From Bryoerythrophyllum caledonicum (lineage: Eukaryota; Streptophyta; Bryopsida; Pottiales; Pottiaceae), in NCBI GenBank assembly GCA_963971425.1, contig OZ020518.1, forward strand, positions 9,031,989-9,095,988: a stretch of 64,000 nt of DNA, in the 5' to 3' direction. The notes under the pieces are model-generated. The model searched no databases, was not told the DNA's origin, and saw only the letters and a list, made by a program, of their open reading frames with translations. The translations under genes and the position numbers were made by a program. Positions 49,286 to 64,000 of the stretch are shown in pieces. The first letter of the stretch is position 1. Each line of letters starts with the position of its first letter.

Positions 49286-51082
49286 CTAGTCCTTGTCTTC
49301 TTGATCCTGATCATCGTCCTCCTCCGATGAATCCGAAAGCTTCACCGTTGAAGTTCCGACTTGGGGTGATGCCGCTTCTTCCTCGTCGTCCTTGTCCTCC
49401 GGCTTCTGCACCTCAATCTGCTTACTCGCGGGCTTCTTCTCCACCACGTCCCGAGTGACGGTCCGCAAAGCTGGCCGAGTTTGCCGCATGGAGGTTGCCC
49501 TCTCGGAAACGGAGATGGTCGGCCTCTTGAAAACCCAGGAATTTGGAGTATCGTCCTCTACCTTGCTTGTCTTCTCCTTCCGACCCTCTACATTCAGCTC
49601 AGTTACTGGTAGAGGCTCGTCCTTCCGCTTTTTAGGTTCCAAACCAGGGGTTTGGAATCCGACTTCCGATTTCGATTCCACAAGCACTCCCAGAAGCGCG
49701 TCCGCCGACTCCGAGTTGGGAGAGACCTTCCGCTTACCTTTCCCAATGTCGTGGAAGATCCCTGCGTGGATCTTCTGGCACTCCTCCAACACCTTCTCCA
49801 TCTTCGCATGGTACTCCACCAACACTCCAACAAGCTTCTTCGCTACCGGACCGGAGAGTTTTCGGGCTTTGTCAAATTCTTCTTCAAACAACCTTTCCTT
49901 CATCAACACGTCGCCCAGGTGTTGCACGAACTCCGTGACATGGGTCAAGGCAATCGCGGCAGCATTAGCCCTCCCCATTACCGCGGACACATCTTCCTCC
50001 TTTTTCTCCATGGCCATCTTCATCTTCATGTTCCAGTTCTCCAAGAAGACGAAACAAGCCTCCAACTCCTGCACGTTCTGGGTTGTAGGTTCCTCTCTAG
50101 ATGTCCGCACAGTTCATCTAGTCCTACGTCTCCTGCAATCTGGCACGCCTGAGCCAGGATCACTTCGATCCGCTCATAGTTGTCCATCGCCTTCTCGTAC
50201 CTTTCCACGATGATGCCAAAAGGGTCGTCGTCCTCCCGTTCCTTGTTGACCTTCTTTATGCGAATCAGAGGTGTGGTGTTGCACCTCTCGGTCCGCTTCC
50301 TCCTCTTCCTTGCGCTGGCTGATGCAGGTTGAACGTCGACTTTGGAGGAATCCAAATCCGGTTCCTATTCAGGTTCCGCATCTGGTTCGACATCCTCCCA
50401 GTCGTGGCTCGCCAGCACCTAAGCCGTCTCGTAGGCAGTCTTCTTGTTGTCGCGCGGCAGGTCCTTGTGTTGGTAGAGGTGATATTTTCTGGGGAGATTG
50501 GGGTAGGTCGCACCTTTCCCAATCCGATTAGAAACTTCCCCACTAATTCTTCTACTATCTCTCCCCATGCTACCAGTCTCTCACATGTATACGCTCCCCA
50601 TATCGTGTTGGCTAACGTGGTGGTCGGTTTAGTGGGCCTATCCGGATACAAGATCGGGAGCAGGAATTCCATCACCCTCCTTACTCCCAGATCTTTACAA
50701 TTTGCCACGGTCGGCCAATCATTCAGGTCTGCCTTCATTGGATAAACTTCCCATCTATAAACAATTCACTACGAGAGCACATACCTTCTCCTCGTGTGGA
50801 GAATCCATACACGGTGCTTCAAACTGCCGTGGTCCACTTCTGTGGCCTCTCCCGGATGGTGGCCTCAAATTCGTTGGAGACTCCCTCGATCAGCTCCCGG
50901 ACCATAACGTCGTCCCTGAAACCCCACGGACGCTCCCGCAATCCAAAATAGCCTATCCTCTTTACGTCCGCGTCCAGCGCCTTTCTGTCGCGCTCGGATT
51001 TAGGAATCACCGGGACCACAGTCTGGAGATTCACGATTGCCTTAGTCGCCGTTCTGCTGTTGGTCGCCTTCATAAGCGTCAT
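49286..51082 (-). pseudogene. Family-G gag-like protein, copy C
   Basis: Reverse strand from ATG 51082. It starts with a domain MVRELIEGVSNEFEAT, then a capsid-like region (GVRRVMEFLLPILYPDRPTK, LANTIWGAYTCERLVAWGEI, LVGKFLIGLGKVRPTPISP), a basic linker RKRRKRTERC, a long helical/coiled-coil part (YEKAMDNYERIEVILAQAC ... RANAAAIALTHVTEFVQHL) and an acidic tail ending at 49286. The domain order equals copy B, although the proteins have diverged strongly. A frameshift near 50400 and a few stops break it. There is no catalytic motif. This is the best preserved C-terminal half of the four copies. Confidence 0.6.
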
Positions 51083-51518
51083 CCTTGCAACCCTCGACTG
51101 AATCTGAACCCTCGTCTTTCTCTAGAACCTCCATACATATCTGCACTCAAATCCAAATCCGCACTTCCTAATCCTAACCTGTACACGGTAACAATCCTGG
51201 CTATGAATATCCTCGCGCACAACTTCTAGTTTTCCACGCTCGCTCGCTTGCCGCTAACCAACCCAAAACTCACTAAGAAAGATGAGGGGAAGAACTTTGG
51301 GATTAACTATTTATTCCCAGTCTGATAATCATTACCTGAATCTGAACCCGCGTCCAGTTATTGCCGTTGGACCCGGTTCCAATTTTGATCGATTGATCGG
51401 GATTCTGGTTATAACCGTTTCGAGCCCGATTTTTGGTCACCGATACCCGGATTCCTCTTTACCGTGTTTATGGTTTCCGATTTTAGGCAACGAGGACTTA
51501 TGATAGTTTTTAGTAAAA

Positions 51519-53293
51519 CTATTGATTTACAATGGGTGTGTTCCTAATTTCCGAAAAACACCGCCCATTCTCCCTTGGACTTACATGAAGATGACAACTT
51601 TTCAAAAACTTGGTTCCGACATCTTCAATCTCTAGTGTTGCCGCTCGCAACAATGACCTTGTCTTCCGCATGGACGCAGATCTCCTCCCGGTTCTAAATG
51701 CAGACTGGTATCCGAAGTTTCTAGAATCCAAGGTCGTACCTTCCGCAATAACAATCTCCTTTCCTTTCCTCCCTTCTGCATTTTTCCTCTCGCAATCCGT
51801 CCTTCACTTGTACCCCAAGCCTTACCCAAAGTTCTGTATTGCGGTTCCTATTCCGGTTATGCTTTGTCTACTCATTCTAGAAGCGTGTCTACAGGTCGTC
51901 TTTCCGAGGTTGCCTTTTGATTCTCTTTTTTTGTGACCCGGTAATCTTTTTGATGATCTTTCAAAACTCCTCTAAAACCTTCTTCATCTTGGCTTGGTAC
52001 TCCACCATCACCCCGACGAACTTCCTCACTACCGGACCGGATAGCTCTAGTACCTTAATAAGTCCAGCGTCTAGAAGTTTTGCCTTCACCAAGACATCTT
52101 CCAAATGTACCACAAATTCCATTACCTTTGTCAAGGCTTGGGGTGACTCGTTTTCCCTTGCCGCTGCGAAGTTGGCCTCCTCTTCTTTCTCCTTCACCAC
52201 CTTCTTCAATTTGGCGTTCGAGTTCTAGAGAACAATCACCCGGTCTTCTAGCTCCTGCACATTGCAAGGCTAGAGATTCCTTTCGAGCTACTCGCACAAC
52301 TCTTTTGGAGTTACCTCGCACACTATCTTGCACTCCCGGCTAAGGATAGTCTCCATCCACTCCTAACCTTCTTTGGTTCTCTCAATTCCAAACAGCACGA
52401 TAGGAAACGCGTCTCCCTACTCCCGTTCCAAACGGATCATGTTGGACTTTCTTCGACATGTGGGTGGTGCAGTCTCAGACCTCTCGTCTGTCTTTTCCAT
52501 CTCTTCCCACTCCTTGTCACCGGATCCTAATCCTCGTCCAGTAGGTCCGATTCTTGTTTCGATTTTGGCATTTTCTCTTCATCTGGTTCCACTTCGTCCA
52601 CCCAGCCGTGACTCGCCAATATATTGGCTGTCTCATACGTCATTTCCTCATTGTCCCTTAGTAGCCTGTGACACTTACACAAGTGGTAAAGAAACGGGGA
52701 TATAGGAGAAGGCCTTGTTCTTCCAACTCCGGCAACTAACTTTCCCACTACCTTCCAGATTACTTCACTCCATCCTACTTGTTGTTCTCCGGAATAGGAC
52801 CCTGAAATTATATTAGCCAACATGGTGATCAGTGATTCTCTTGGCGGGCCTTACTAGATACAAAATCGGCACTAAAAACTCCATTACTCTAGTAGCTCCC
52901 GGATCTATGCAATCCACTACCGTAAATCCGTCCTAAGGATCAACCTTCTTTGAGAACTTCCCCTCTACAAAACACTCCCTCCGCGAGCACGTACCTTCAT
53001 TCTTGGCCGGGAAGACGTAGACCTCTGTCCAAAGCTTGGCCGTCCACTGATCCGGATCCGCCCGTAGCGTCTTGTCCCATACCTTGGAGCGCTCCACAAT
53101 CACTCGGGCACCATGACCTTGTCTTTAAACCTCCATGGCCGCTCAGCCCAAAGCACGCCATCCGCTTCAGATCCGTGTCAAGGGCTTTCTTGTCTATCAT
53201 ATCCTCCAGAACTTCTAGAACCACATTCCAGAGTTTGATCGAAAGCTCCTTGACCACCCGGCTGCTCGATGCCTTCACCATCTTCTCCATCAT
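51519..53293 (-). pseudogene. Family-G gag-like protein, copy D
   Basis: Reverse strand from about 53293. It is collinear with copy C: KALDTDLKRMACFGLSGHGG matches KALDADVKRIGYFGLRERPW, GATRVMEFLVPILYL matches GVRRVMEFLLPILYP, and the blocks with WKVVGKLVAGVGRTRPSPIS and TYETANILASHGW follow. The coiled coil is at 52209-51961 and a tail SMRKTRSLLR at 51650-51620. Many stops and frameshifts make it older or more damaged than copy C. TTATTTATAG at 53490-53500 could be the upstream TATA region on the reverse strand. Confidence 0.55.
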
Positions 53294-53499
53294 CTCGATC
53301 CTGCAACCGCAAAAAGTCCTCTACTGTTCCGCAGCCGGATCCTTACCTTGCTGGAAACCCTAACCCCAATCCTCACACGGTTGCTACTATAATCGCGGCC
53401 CTCCATAATTGCTCCTTCTAACCATATCCTCTCAAAACACAAAACAACAAAAGAAGAACAAGAAAAGGTCTGACACTCGTCTTCCAACGGTTATTTATA

Positions 53500-55226
53500 G
53501 TTGTTGAATGACCGTTATCTTTTCCCGGTTCCGGATAGATCCACAAGATCGGCATCTGATTCTGGATGTCTGTAACCCTATCCTATTTTAACCGGATCTT
53601 TAGAAACACCCATCATTCACGCTCTGGAGGTGGTCTCTTAAACATCTTTCTCTTCTCCCCTAATCCAGTTATTTCTTAATCATTCTTTAATACTTTTATT
53701 GTTTGAGAAACTGACTATCATGGCCAATCACTAAAAATAATAAAAACATAAAAATAACAAAAGCTAATCAATCAAACATAACAAAACTATCCCATTAAAG
53801 CACTCATTACTCTAAGTGACTTCCAAGGTGAAAAGTAGGTTCCAACAAATCTATTTCAAGAGTCCTATAACTCCAAATCATGATCCAATTTTGAAAAGTG
53901 TCCATATACTGTGTGCGCAAATTTGAACTTCAAAGTTTATAATCTATTTCCTCATGCATTTCATGCAAATTGAGACTAGAAAATGATTGCGTGGTCATTA
54001 AAGGGTTAAAATGTTTGCAAACCATACAGTGATTGAAATTGAAAGTTGAAATTTTCATTTGCGGAAAACTATAGATATGTAGTGCAAGATATTTTCATCA
54101 TTTGAGGAAGAAGATTGAAAAATATTAAGAGTCAAAATTTAAACTTACATGTATGTTTTAGTCAGATCAATGTGCATTCCCAATGCGTCATAAAAAAAAT
54201 TATCAAAATTAATTGAAGAAATATAAGGTGGAGTTTATGATTTATTCCAAAATTATTCATCTAAATAGAAATAACATAGCATCATTTCATTTCAAATCGT
54301 TCAATGATAAATAAATAAATAAATAAATAAATAAGGGTTCATCAGTTATAAATCAAAAAATATGTGAACATATTTCCAAAAAAAAAAATTGAATAGTAAA
54401 ATCATAACATAATTTGTTTGGTCACATGTTGCTTGAATTAAAGTTTTTATATTAAATTTATAGTACCAAAGTTCCAAGTAGTCATGGAACAACTAACCAG
54501 AAGCTTAAAATAAGATATTAAGATGTTGATTAGAGACATGTTGGTGAAGTCTTAATCCATGTGATGCTAGGCCAACCATTACATTGATTAATTTACCCTT
54601 TAAAGTTAATATTCAAGTAACCTACCAACTATAGTCTATGAAGAATTTCAAATAAAAATTTCTAATAATATCTCATTGTTAGGCATGTTTCTTAAAAAAT
54701 GATGACATTTTTCAATGAACTCTCAAATGGCCAATTGCACAAAACTTTCGTTTCAGGCATGTTCTTCCAATATTGATTGTGATAAAGTTTCTTTGAACCT
54801 TTCATTTTCTTTCATGTTTAGAATTTCTTCCTATACCCAAAACAATTGAAATTATAACATAATGATAAAAAAAATAAAAAATGTAATAACATAGTTGTAA
54901 ATAAAATTAACAATTAAATCAACAAGACCAAAAAATTATAATACAAACATGAGCCACTAAATTCCACTAGTAGTGGTCTTCCAATCAAAGCATCAAACAT
55001 TGAATTCTCACACCATCAATTTTAAAGCTCTTAGATTGATTAATTATTATCTAGCAATATTCTAGCTTTTCAATTAATTATATATTATTATCCAATTTTA
55101 TAACCATCTATACATATTGGTTGCATATACAATAATGCCTCTCGGATATATTCCAGTTTATCTTACTTAGTTTTGAACAACTTGTTATTGTCAGATACAC
55201 TTTCATAAAAATTCCAACTTTATATA
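53500..55226. other. Gene-free AT-rich intergenic DNA
   Basis: It holds an (AAAT)n microsatellite at about 54308-54335 (seven units). No coding segment or element ends are recognisable. Confidence 0.55.
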
Positions 55227-55443
55227 CAGTGACTCTTAAAACTTAGTCGATAATTGCTTACATCAAATTTCACACACAATGCCAAAAAAATAAAGACATG
55301 AACTTTAAATTTTTCATATGTTTATATTAATAATCACAGTCGAGTACATCATATTCGAAGTTTCATGCCAATTGTAAAATCATACAAGAAAAAATAAGGA
55401 TTCAAAAAAACTACATACATTGACTTGGTTTTGTAAGCTATAT

Positions 55444-56530
55444 CTACCTATATATCAATAATTTGTCCACGTTCCTTTGGAAGCTAAAATAGCTTGGATG
55501 CAGTTGGGCATGCGATGATAAAACCTTTGACACTGCATAGGAGTGATAGAATAATTTAAAAGAATCTTGTACACGCTCCCATAACTCAAGCATTCCATTG
55601 GCTAGTGTTGGATACTCATTTAACCTTGGTTTCACAATTGCCCACACATGCTCAATCGGTTTTACATTAGGTGATTGAGGGGGCCAAGTAAGCACATCAA
55701 AATCTTGCATTAATATCCAATGTTTGACTAATTTAGCAATATACTTAGGGTCATTATCATGTTGGAATATAACATGAAAGGGATTGAAATTATACAATTT
55801 AATTGTATCTATGAGCTCATTTTGAAAAATCCTACAATGTAAATCTTGTTTCATATTCCCCTCTATCTTGCACATGTATGCCATGCCACGAGAAGTCATA
55901 CAATCCCACACAAAAATTGCACCACCTCCATGTTTAATTGTTTGGCTCGCATGACGAGCTTGTAAATGATGTTCTTCATCCCGTATCCTACACCAAGCAC
56001 AACCACTGGCTCACATGACGAGTTTGTAAATGATATTCTTCATCCCGCATCGAACACCAAGTACAGCCATTAGATTGAAATCCATTGATCTCATCACTAA
56101 AAATCACCCTATTCCAATCATGCACAGTTCAATCTTTATGTTGTTGAACAATTTCTAACCTGGAACGTATATTCTTGACCGTGAGTAGTGGCTTCTTCTA
56201 CTTCTCTAGAGACCCAAGACCCGCTTCATGAAGTGTTTGTCTCACTGTGTTGGTGCTAACTACCACGTTCAATAACTCACTCAAAGCATTTCACATCTAT
56301 TGCAGTATTTAGTCCACTTGAAGAAATAGCTCTAACGCACGCTCGCCTTTGAGCATGGATGATGTGCTTTGGGCAACCTCCTTTTAAACGTTCTACATAA
56401 GGATCCTATTCACTATGAATCATAGAACATGTGGATTGAGAGATGCCCAATAATCTGGACACCTCACGTGTGCTACACCCATTCTACAATAGGACTATAG
56501 CACTCAAAGTTTATCTTTTGATAATAATCT
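55444..56530 (-). pseudogene. Tc1-like DD34E transposase
   Basis: From the N-terminus, broken frames show the helix-turn-helix part (NGCSTREVSRLLGISQSTC near 56490-56430; LGSLEKKKPLLTVKNIRSR-like near 56200) and the first catalytic region VIFSDE (56100). An intact stretch from 55911 then reads WDCMTSRGMAYM, FQHDNDPK and WPPQSPNVKPIEHVW, ending at 55444. Between the second Asp (QHDND) and the Glu (PIEH) there are 34 residues, the DD34E spacing of Tc1. A 64-bp tandem duplication (55944-56007 and 56008-56071) shifts the frame, and several stops lie upstream. The enzyme is dead, but its catalytic domain is well preserved. Confidence 0.85.
55944..56071. repeat. 64-bp tandem duplication in the Tc1 transposase
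   Basis: Two diverged copies start with GGCTCGCATGACGAG and GGCTCACATGACGAG. On the reverse strand both encode the segment around CxWCxxRDEExHLQxRH. Since 64 is not a multiple of three, the duplication breaks the frame. Confidence 0.85.
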
Positions 56531-56876
56531 CATAACCTAAGAGAGGTGTAAAAACAGTAAGAGAAGCCTTCTAAGATAGTACAAAATTGTCCAGAAGAGA
56601 AAGCATGAACTCCAGGCAACACCTTCAACTCAATCTTGCAAAAAATAATGTTTGCTGAAAACCATTTCAAATTTGAGTTAACAAATCTACTATCATTCAT
56701 AATGACATTTTTTTCTTGTTGCTATAGTAATCAAGTTGAAACTTGGCAAAATTGTAGCCAACTTGATAGAGCATCTTCCACAATTTACGATTTACCAAAA
56801 AAATCAAATCTCTATTAAATATAGCATTTCAAAGGTGGCGGTTATCCTTGCTGATTCAATTTTGAGAGTCGCTATA

Positions 56877-57256
56877 TGTAGTAGATGTAGGTAAGTTACC
56901 ATAACTTTTAGATAGTTTACAAATTTAATGATAATTTGAAATAATTATGAATTTTGGAACAATTAAAAACATTTCAAATCACTTATAAATCAAACTATGT
57001 AAATAAAGAATGAATAAATATTTATTTTGAGTGTATCATACAATTAAATCATTGTAGTGCATGAAAATTAAAGTTCATCCACAATAATAGGTCTTAAATA
57101 ATAATTGTTATAGTGTTTTTAAGCAAATTTTAAACTAGGTTTTGGATATTTCTTTCAGTTTAGAAAATAGATGTGATAATGGTTGTTTTCATATCAAATA
57201 AAATATGGATGAAATGATCTTCAAAATGAAAAATGCATTGAACAATATTATAAAAT
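56877..57256. other. AT-rich intergenic DNA
   Basis: Nothing recognisable between the Tc1 element and the kinase remnant. Confidence 0.5.
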
Positions 57257-58290
57257 TTAGCATATATACAATATATTATCATATATAATCATATTTATCA
57301 AAAGAACATACTCTAGCACCTCTAGTCGATTTCCTCTGAGCACAAGATTATAAACTGAACATCTATATTTATCAAATGGATCTTTCCCTTCTAGTATTTC
57401 ATAATAGGTCATTTCATAGCTATAAACAACTATTTTTTTTGTAAATGCCTCTTGTTTCTTTACATACATCTCCCCTTTCACAAGGCCACAATACTTTGGG
57501 GGCCCTCCAAAATCCCATTCCTATAACTCCAATGGAACACTCAAAGTTAGCAACACTACTAACCCAATTTCCTCCAATCCTTTGTTTCGACATTAGCACA
57601 TTTGTTACCTTTAAGCCCCCAAGAGTGATGTAGCGATTATGCATCAAATCCATTCCAAGTGCAATCTGATACATAATCATTTCAGCATCCTCTTTATCTT
57701 TCTCAAATGGCCCTTGATTCCTCCCAACATTCCTATGCATATTCTCATCAATGATGCTCCGTAAATCCCCGTCCTCCTCGACCATCAAGAAGGCAAACGA
57801 ACCATCTCCTAATAATGTTGCATACATTACTTCACAATAATGCCTTTTCCAAGTTTAGATTGTTCCGACCCCTCTATTCTAAATTGCAGATACCCTCAAG
57901 GCCACAGGAACTGTAAGCGATGCAATAAACTGATCTTCTTGAACACCTTTAACACCCGCTCCATTCCCTCTCTCAGATCCTAGTCATTTAGTTTTGGCTT
58001 CATCCAAGTGACCTTAACATGGAAGAATTCTGCTTGCCCACCCTCTGCAAACTTCTCCCCTATCTCCAACTCACTTGAACTTCCATGACCTTCTCCTCCC
58101 AAATCATAACCAAATGTATGGAAGAAATTAGGGGCAGTGGGATGCATTTAAAGCGACTTGAACACTTCCATGTTGTCAATATCAGCCGCTCCCTCTTCAT
58201 CAAGATTGGTAGCTAGCTCTGAAAGCTCGCTCCAATACTACTTGCAACTTTGAGATTGCTCCTCCACTCGAATAAGAGTGCAACAATCTC
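57257..58290 (-). pseudogene. Protein kinase pseudogene
   Basis: On the reverse strand the frame reads ELSELATNLDEEGAADID, then a glycine-rich-loop remnant LEIGEKFAEGGQAEFFHVKV (58080-58020), YATLLGDGSFAFLMVEEDGD (57825-57765), MIMYQIALGMDLMHNRYI (57680-57625), a catalytic-loop remnant TLGGLKVTNVL, VANFECSIGVIGMGFWRAPK (57560-57500) and, after a frameshift near 57480, VVYSYEMTYYEILEGKDPF. Kinases need HRDLK and DFG-like Asp residues. Here both Asp positions are changed (GGLK; ANFEC) and APE is APK. Stops lie near 58145 and 57975. The family resembles kinases common in bryophytes and lycophytes (from memory). 58920-59010 (RFEEEAEEFSARFEF) may be its former N-terminal exon. Confidence 0.7.
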
Positions 58291-58705
58291 AACAACTTAC
58301 TCATAGAGGTGGGTTCACTTGCCATGCTATCGTTGCTTTACCCTTGGAATTGTTGCAACACACACTTAAGCACCTGGGACCACAGTAGACGCTTTTAGGA
58401 AAACCATACAACATCAAAGTACATATCATAGACTTGTACTCCCCTGCAACTAAATCTGAGGATATGTAGATGGTGACAAACATGCCTTGCTGGGGTTATC
58501 TACCATGGCAAGCAGGCGCCTTCATACCCTTGACAAATATTCCATAGACCAAACCCTAAACCCACCAAAGATGAATATAGATCTACAGCTACTCACGCCT
58601 TTCAAAAACCCGCACAAAATGAAAGCAAAGATTCTCTGCGGACAAGCAGCAACAATAGCCGTGCCCATGAGTGCTCAAGAGCTGCAAGAGAGACTGCAAA
58701 TTGAA

Positions 58706-58763
58706 GGAGGAAGAGCGAACCTAGCTGATGGGCAGGAGGAAGAGCGAACCTAGCTGATGGGCA
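58706..58763. repeat. 29-bp tandem duplication
   Basis: Two identical units of GGAGGAAGAGCG followed by AACCTAGCTGATGGGCA, at 58706-58734 and 58735-58763. Confidence 0.9.
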
Positions 58764-60205
58764 GATGTAGATCGATCATGAAGAACCACGCTGGCGCTGC
58801 CAGAAATCACCCCTACAATCACCCTGTCCTCAAGCTTCTTCCAAACCTCGAAACCCTCGTGCTCTCGTGCCTTGAACACACTGCCGCTTCCTGGAATCGA
58901 TCAGATTGATTTAAGCTTTCCACTTCACTCCATCTCTTGAATGACTGAACGAAACCTTTTGCAAAGGAACTCAAACCGCGCGGAAAACTCCTCCGCCTCC
59001 TCCTCAAATCGCCGTAGCTAACCCCGCAAAACGAGACCCTAGATCAGCATCGTCGGTGGGTTACAAAAACTTTGCCAGCAACAATGGCCGCAGCAGCGAG
59101 CGAGAGAAGAGAGATTCGCAGCCAGAGAGCGCCAACTTCGAAGAGATCACAAAACGAAGTAGGAGCAGTGCGCCACACAGCTGAGCGATCAAGTGAGTCT
59201 GAGGCGTAGTTACCTAGGAGCCCCGAAGCGCTGTGAACCTCGAGGGCCGAGGCCCTTGCCAGGCCCTTGTGTACCAAGTCAACGGAACCACAGCGCGTGA
59301 GGCCAGCAGACTTATCCAAAGCATTTTATTACATTGTTGGTGTGTTCAGATTGCAGCATCGAAACCTTTTCACGGCTTATGTCCTTCAAGTCATTAGTTT
59401 TCTAACTTTGAGACGTGAGCATTCCCACATTTGAAAGAAATTGAGTCCTCTCGCAGCGTGCTCTGCGATGCACCATGACCTGGATTCGAATGCCTCACAA
59501 TTTCTACATAGAGTTGAGAGTTTTTCGTAGTCACCCGGAATCTCACCTTATTTTGACTTATTTTACTAGTCTTTTCTCAAACTAATACTTATAAATAGTT
59601 CTAGTCCTCTTCGAAAGTGATCGACATTATGTTGCATGCACATGGGTAAGTTCCATTTCTGACCCAAGGATACTGCACAAGAGACACTTCACAGAACGAA
59701 GTACTTCAAGAAATAGTTTCAGAATTTTCTAATTTTTTCAGATACAATAAGCTCAGTTACCAACCGGTCAGGCCTGGACTCGGCTATTTAAGGTACCCGC
59801 CACAACGGAATCGTGGCAACCATGAAAGAAGACGAGGACATATAGTTTCCATATTTGATACAGGATGCACATGAACTTGGACTATTTTCAAGTACAAACT
59901 ACATGGCTGGACGGAAGCAGAGACCATTCTGGTGCAGTCGTTAAAAACACATTCAGGAGTATTACGGTAGCAGCTGCTATATGACCACTCCGGCCTGACT
60001 CACAAGCCTATTCGATGACCTTGATTGTATCCAACAACTAATATATGCCAGCACCACGCCTTCTTGCTCCACAAGATGACTAACATCACAATAACAAACA
60101 GGCATCTGGGGATTTAACGACTGAGGTATATGCCAGACCATCAAGGGGAGAGGTGGAGCTCATGTAGAAAAAGGCGCCGGAGAAGGAAGAAGAAGGGGGG
60201 TGGGG
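58764..60205. other. Intergenic DNA and 3' flank of kinesin-13
   Basis: 58800-59330 is GC-richer than its surroundings and has short open frames on the reverse strand (58819-59007, 59044-59319), one of which may be a first exon of the decayed kinase gene. 59340-60205 would include the kinesin-13 3' UTR. No other gene is supported. Confidence 0.45.
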
Positions 60206-63908
<3,703 letters not shown>

Positions 63909-64000
63909 CTGCCAGTTCCCAATAGGCATTTGTAAGCAATAAATCACGTACAAGCTGCGAAGTGAGACGTATAGATAGGCACCAAAAAAGTGTAAGCAAC

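Larger units (their letters stand above)
55227..56874 (-). mobile_element. Complete Tc1-type element
   Basis: The left end CAGTGACTCTTAAAA (55227-55241) and the right end, read on the reverse strand, TAGCGACTCTCAAAA (56874-56860), are inverted repeats with 12 of 15 matches. TA lies on both sides (55225-55226, 56875-56876), the target duplication of Tc1/mariner. The length of 1648 bp is typical. It contains a transposase pseudogene on the reverse strand. Confidence 0.82.

Noticed and set aside
49392-50745. Long forward-strand frames opposite the family-G genes
   Set aside because: Collinearity with copies B and D supports the reverse strand. The forward frames match nothing and share codon positions with the real gene.
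48022-53491. ACGGT duplication as proof of one C+D insertion
   Set aside because: A 5-bp match over about 500 bp of search space can occur by chance, and the right end does not match copy B's terminus.

Overview
This window looks like nuclear DNA from a land plant, most likely a non-seed plant (bryophyte or lycophyte grade). That placement is an inference from three things: a plant-type MORC ATPase and a plant-type kinesin-13 with short GT-AG introns, a decayed kinase of a type I associate with bryophytes and lycophytes, and the mixture of transposons. I cannot name the species. Only two host genes can be read with confidence. Almost everything else is transposable-element DNA in several layers of nesting, and a 200-base assembly gap lies at 41782-41981.

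Layout, left to right. 1-5026 is the right part of a CACTA element carrying subterminal repeats. Inside it sits a complete 3.8-kb hAT-type fold-back element (334-4139, 8-bp target duplication) whose inner arms are about 1 kb each and nearly identical. 5040-10230 holds broken Ty3/gypsy coding sequence (a reverse-transcriptase N-terminus on +, a gag gene on -), a fragment of a gag-like retroelement called family G here, and a solo LTR (8735-10085, target duplication GAGGC). 10231-15900 is gene-free, with minisatellites and TTAA-flanked, piggyBac-like MITEs. 16318-22819 (-) is an intact 18-exon MORC gene.

25142-33523 is a three-level nest. A long LTR (25142-26040, resuming after 31413) is split by a 5.4-kb family-G element (26041-31408, target duplication TTATG). 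That element is in turn split by an unrelated solo LTR (27504-29170, target duplication CCGG). A second copy of the outer LTR follows at 31905-33523 (target duplication CATAT). 35248-47778 is a 12.5-kb candidate DNA transposon with about 32-bp terminal inverted repeats. It carries two divergent decayed genes: a DUF7869-like, transposase-like gene (-) and a large protein I do not recognise (+). 48027-53490 holds two more family-G genes in tandem. 55227-56874 is a complete Tc1-type element with a DD34E transposase pseudogene. 57257-58290 is a kinase pseudogene. 60206-63908 (-) is the 3' part of a kinesin-13 gene whose 5' end lies beyond the window; its stalk contains about 13 copies of an 18-residue repeat.

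The two host genes have unrelated roles: MORC in transposon silencing and chromatin compaction, kinesin-13 in microtubule depolymerisation. Most in-frame stops in the decayed element genes are ones that a single C-to-T change makes from CAG, CGA or CAA. This fits decay of methylated, silenced DNA.
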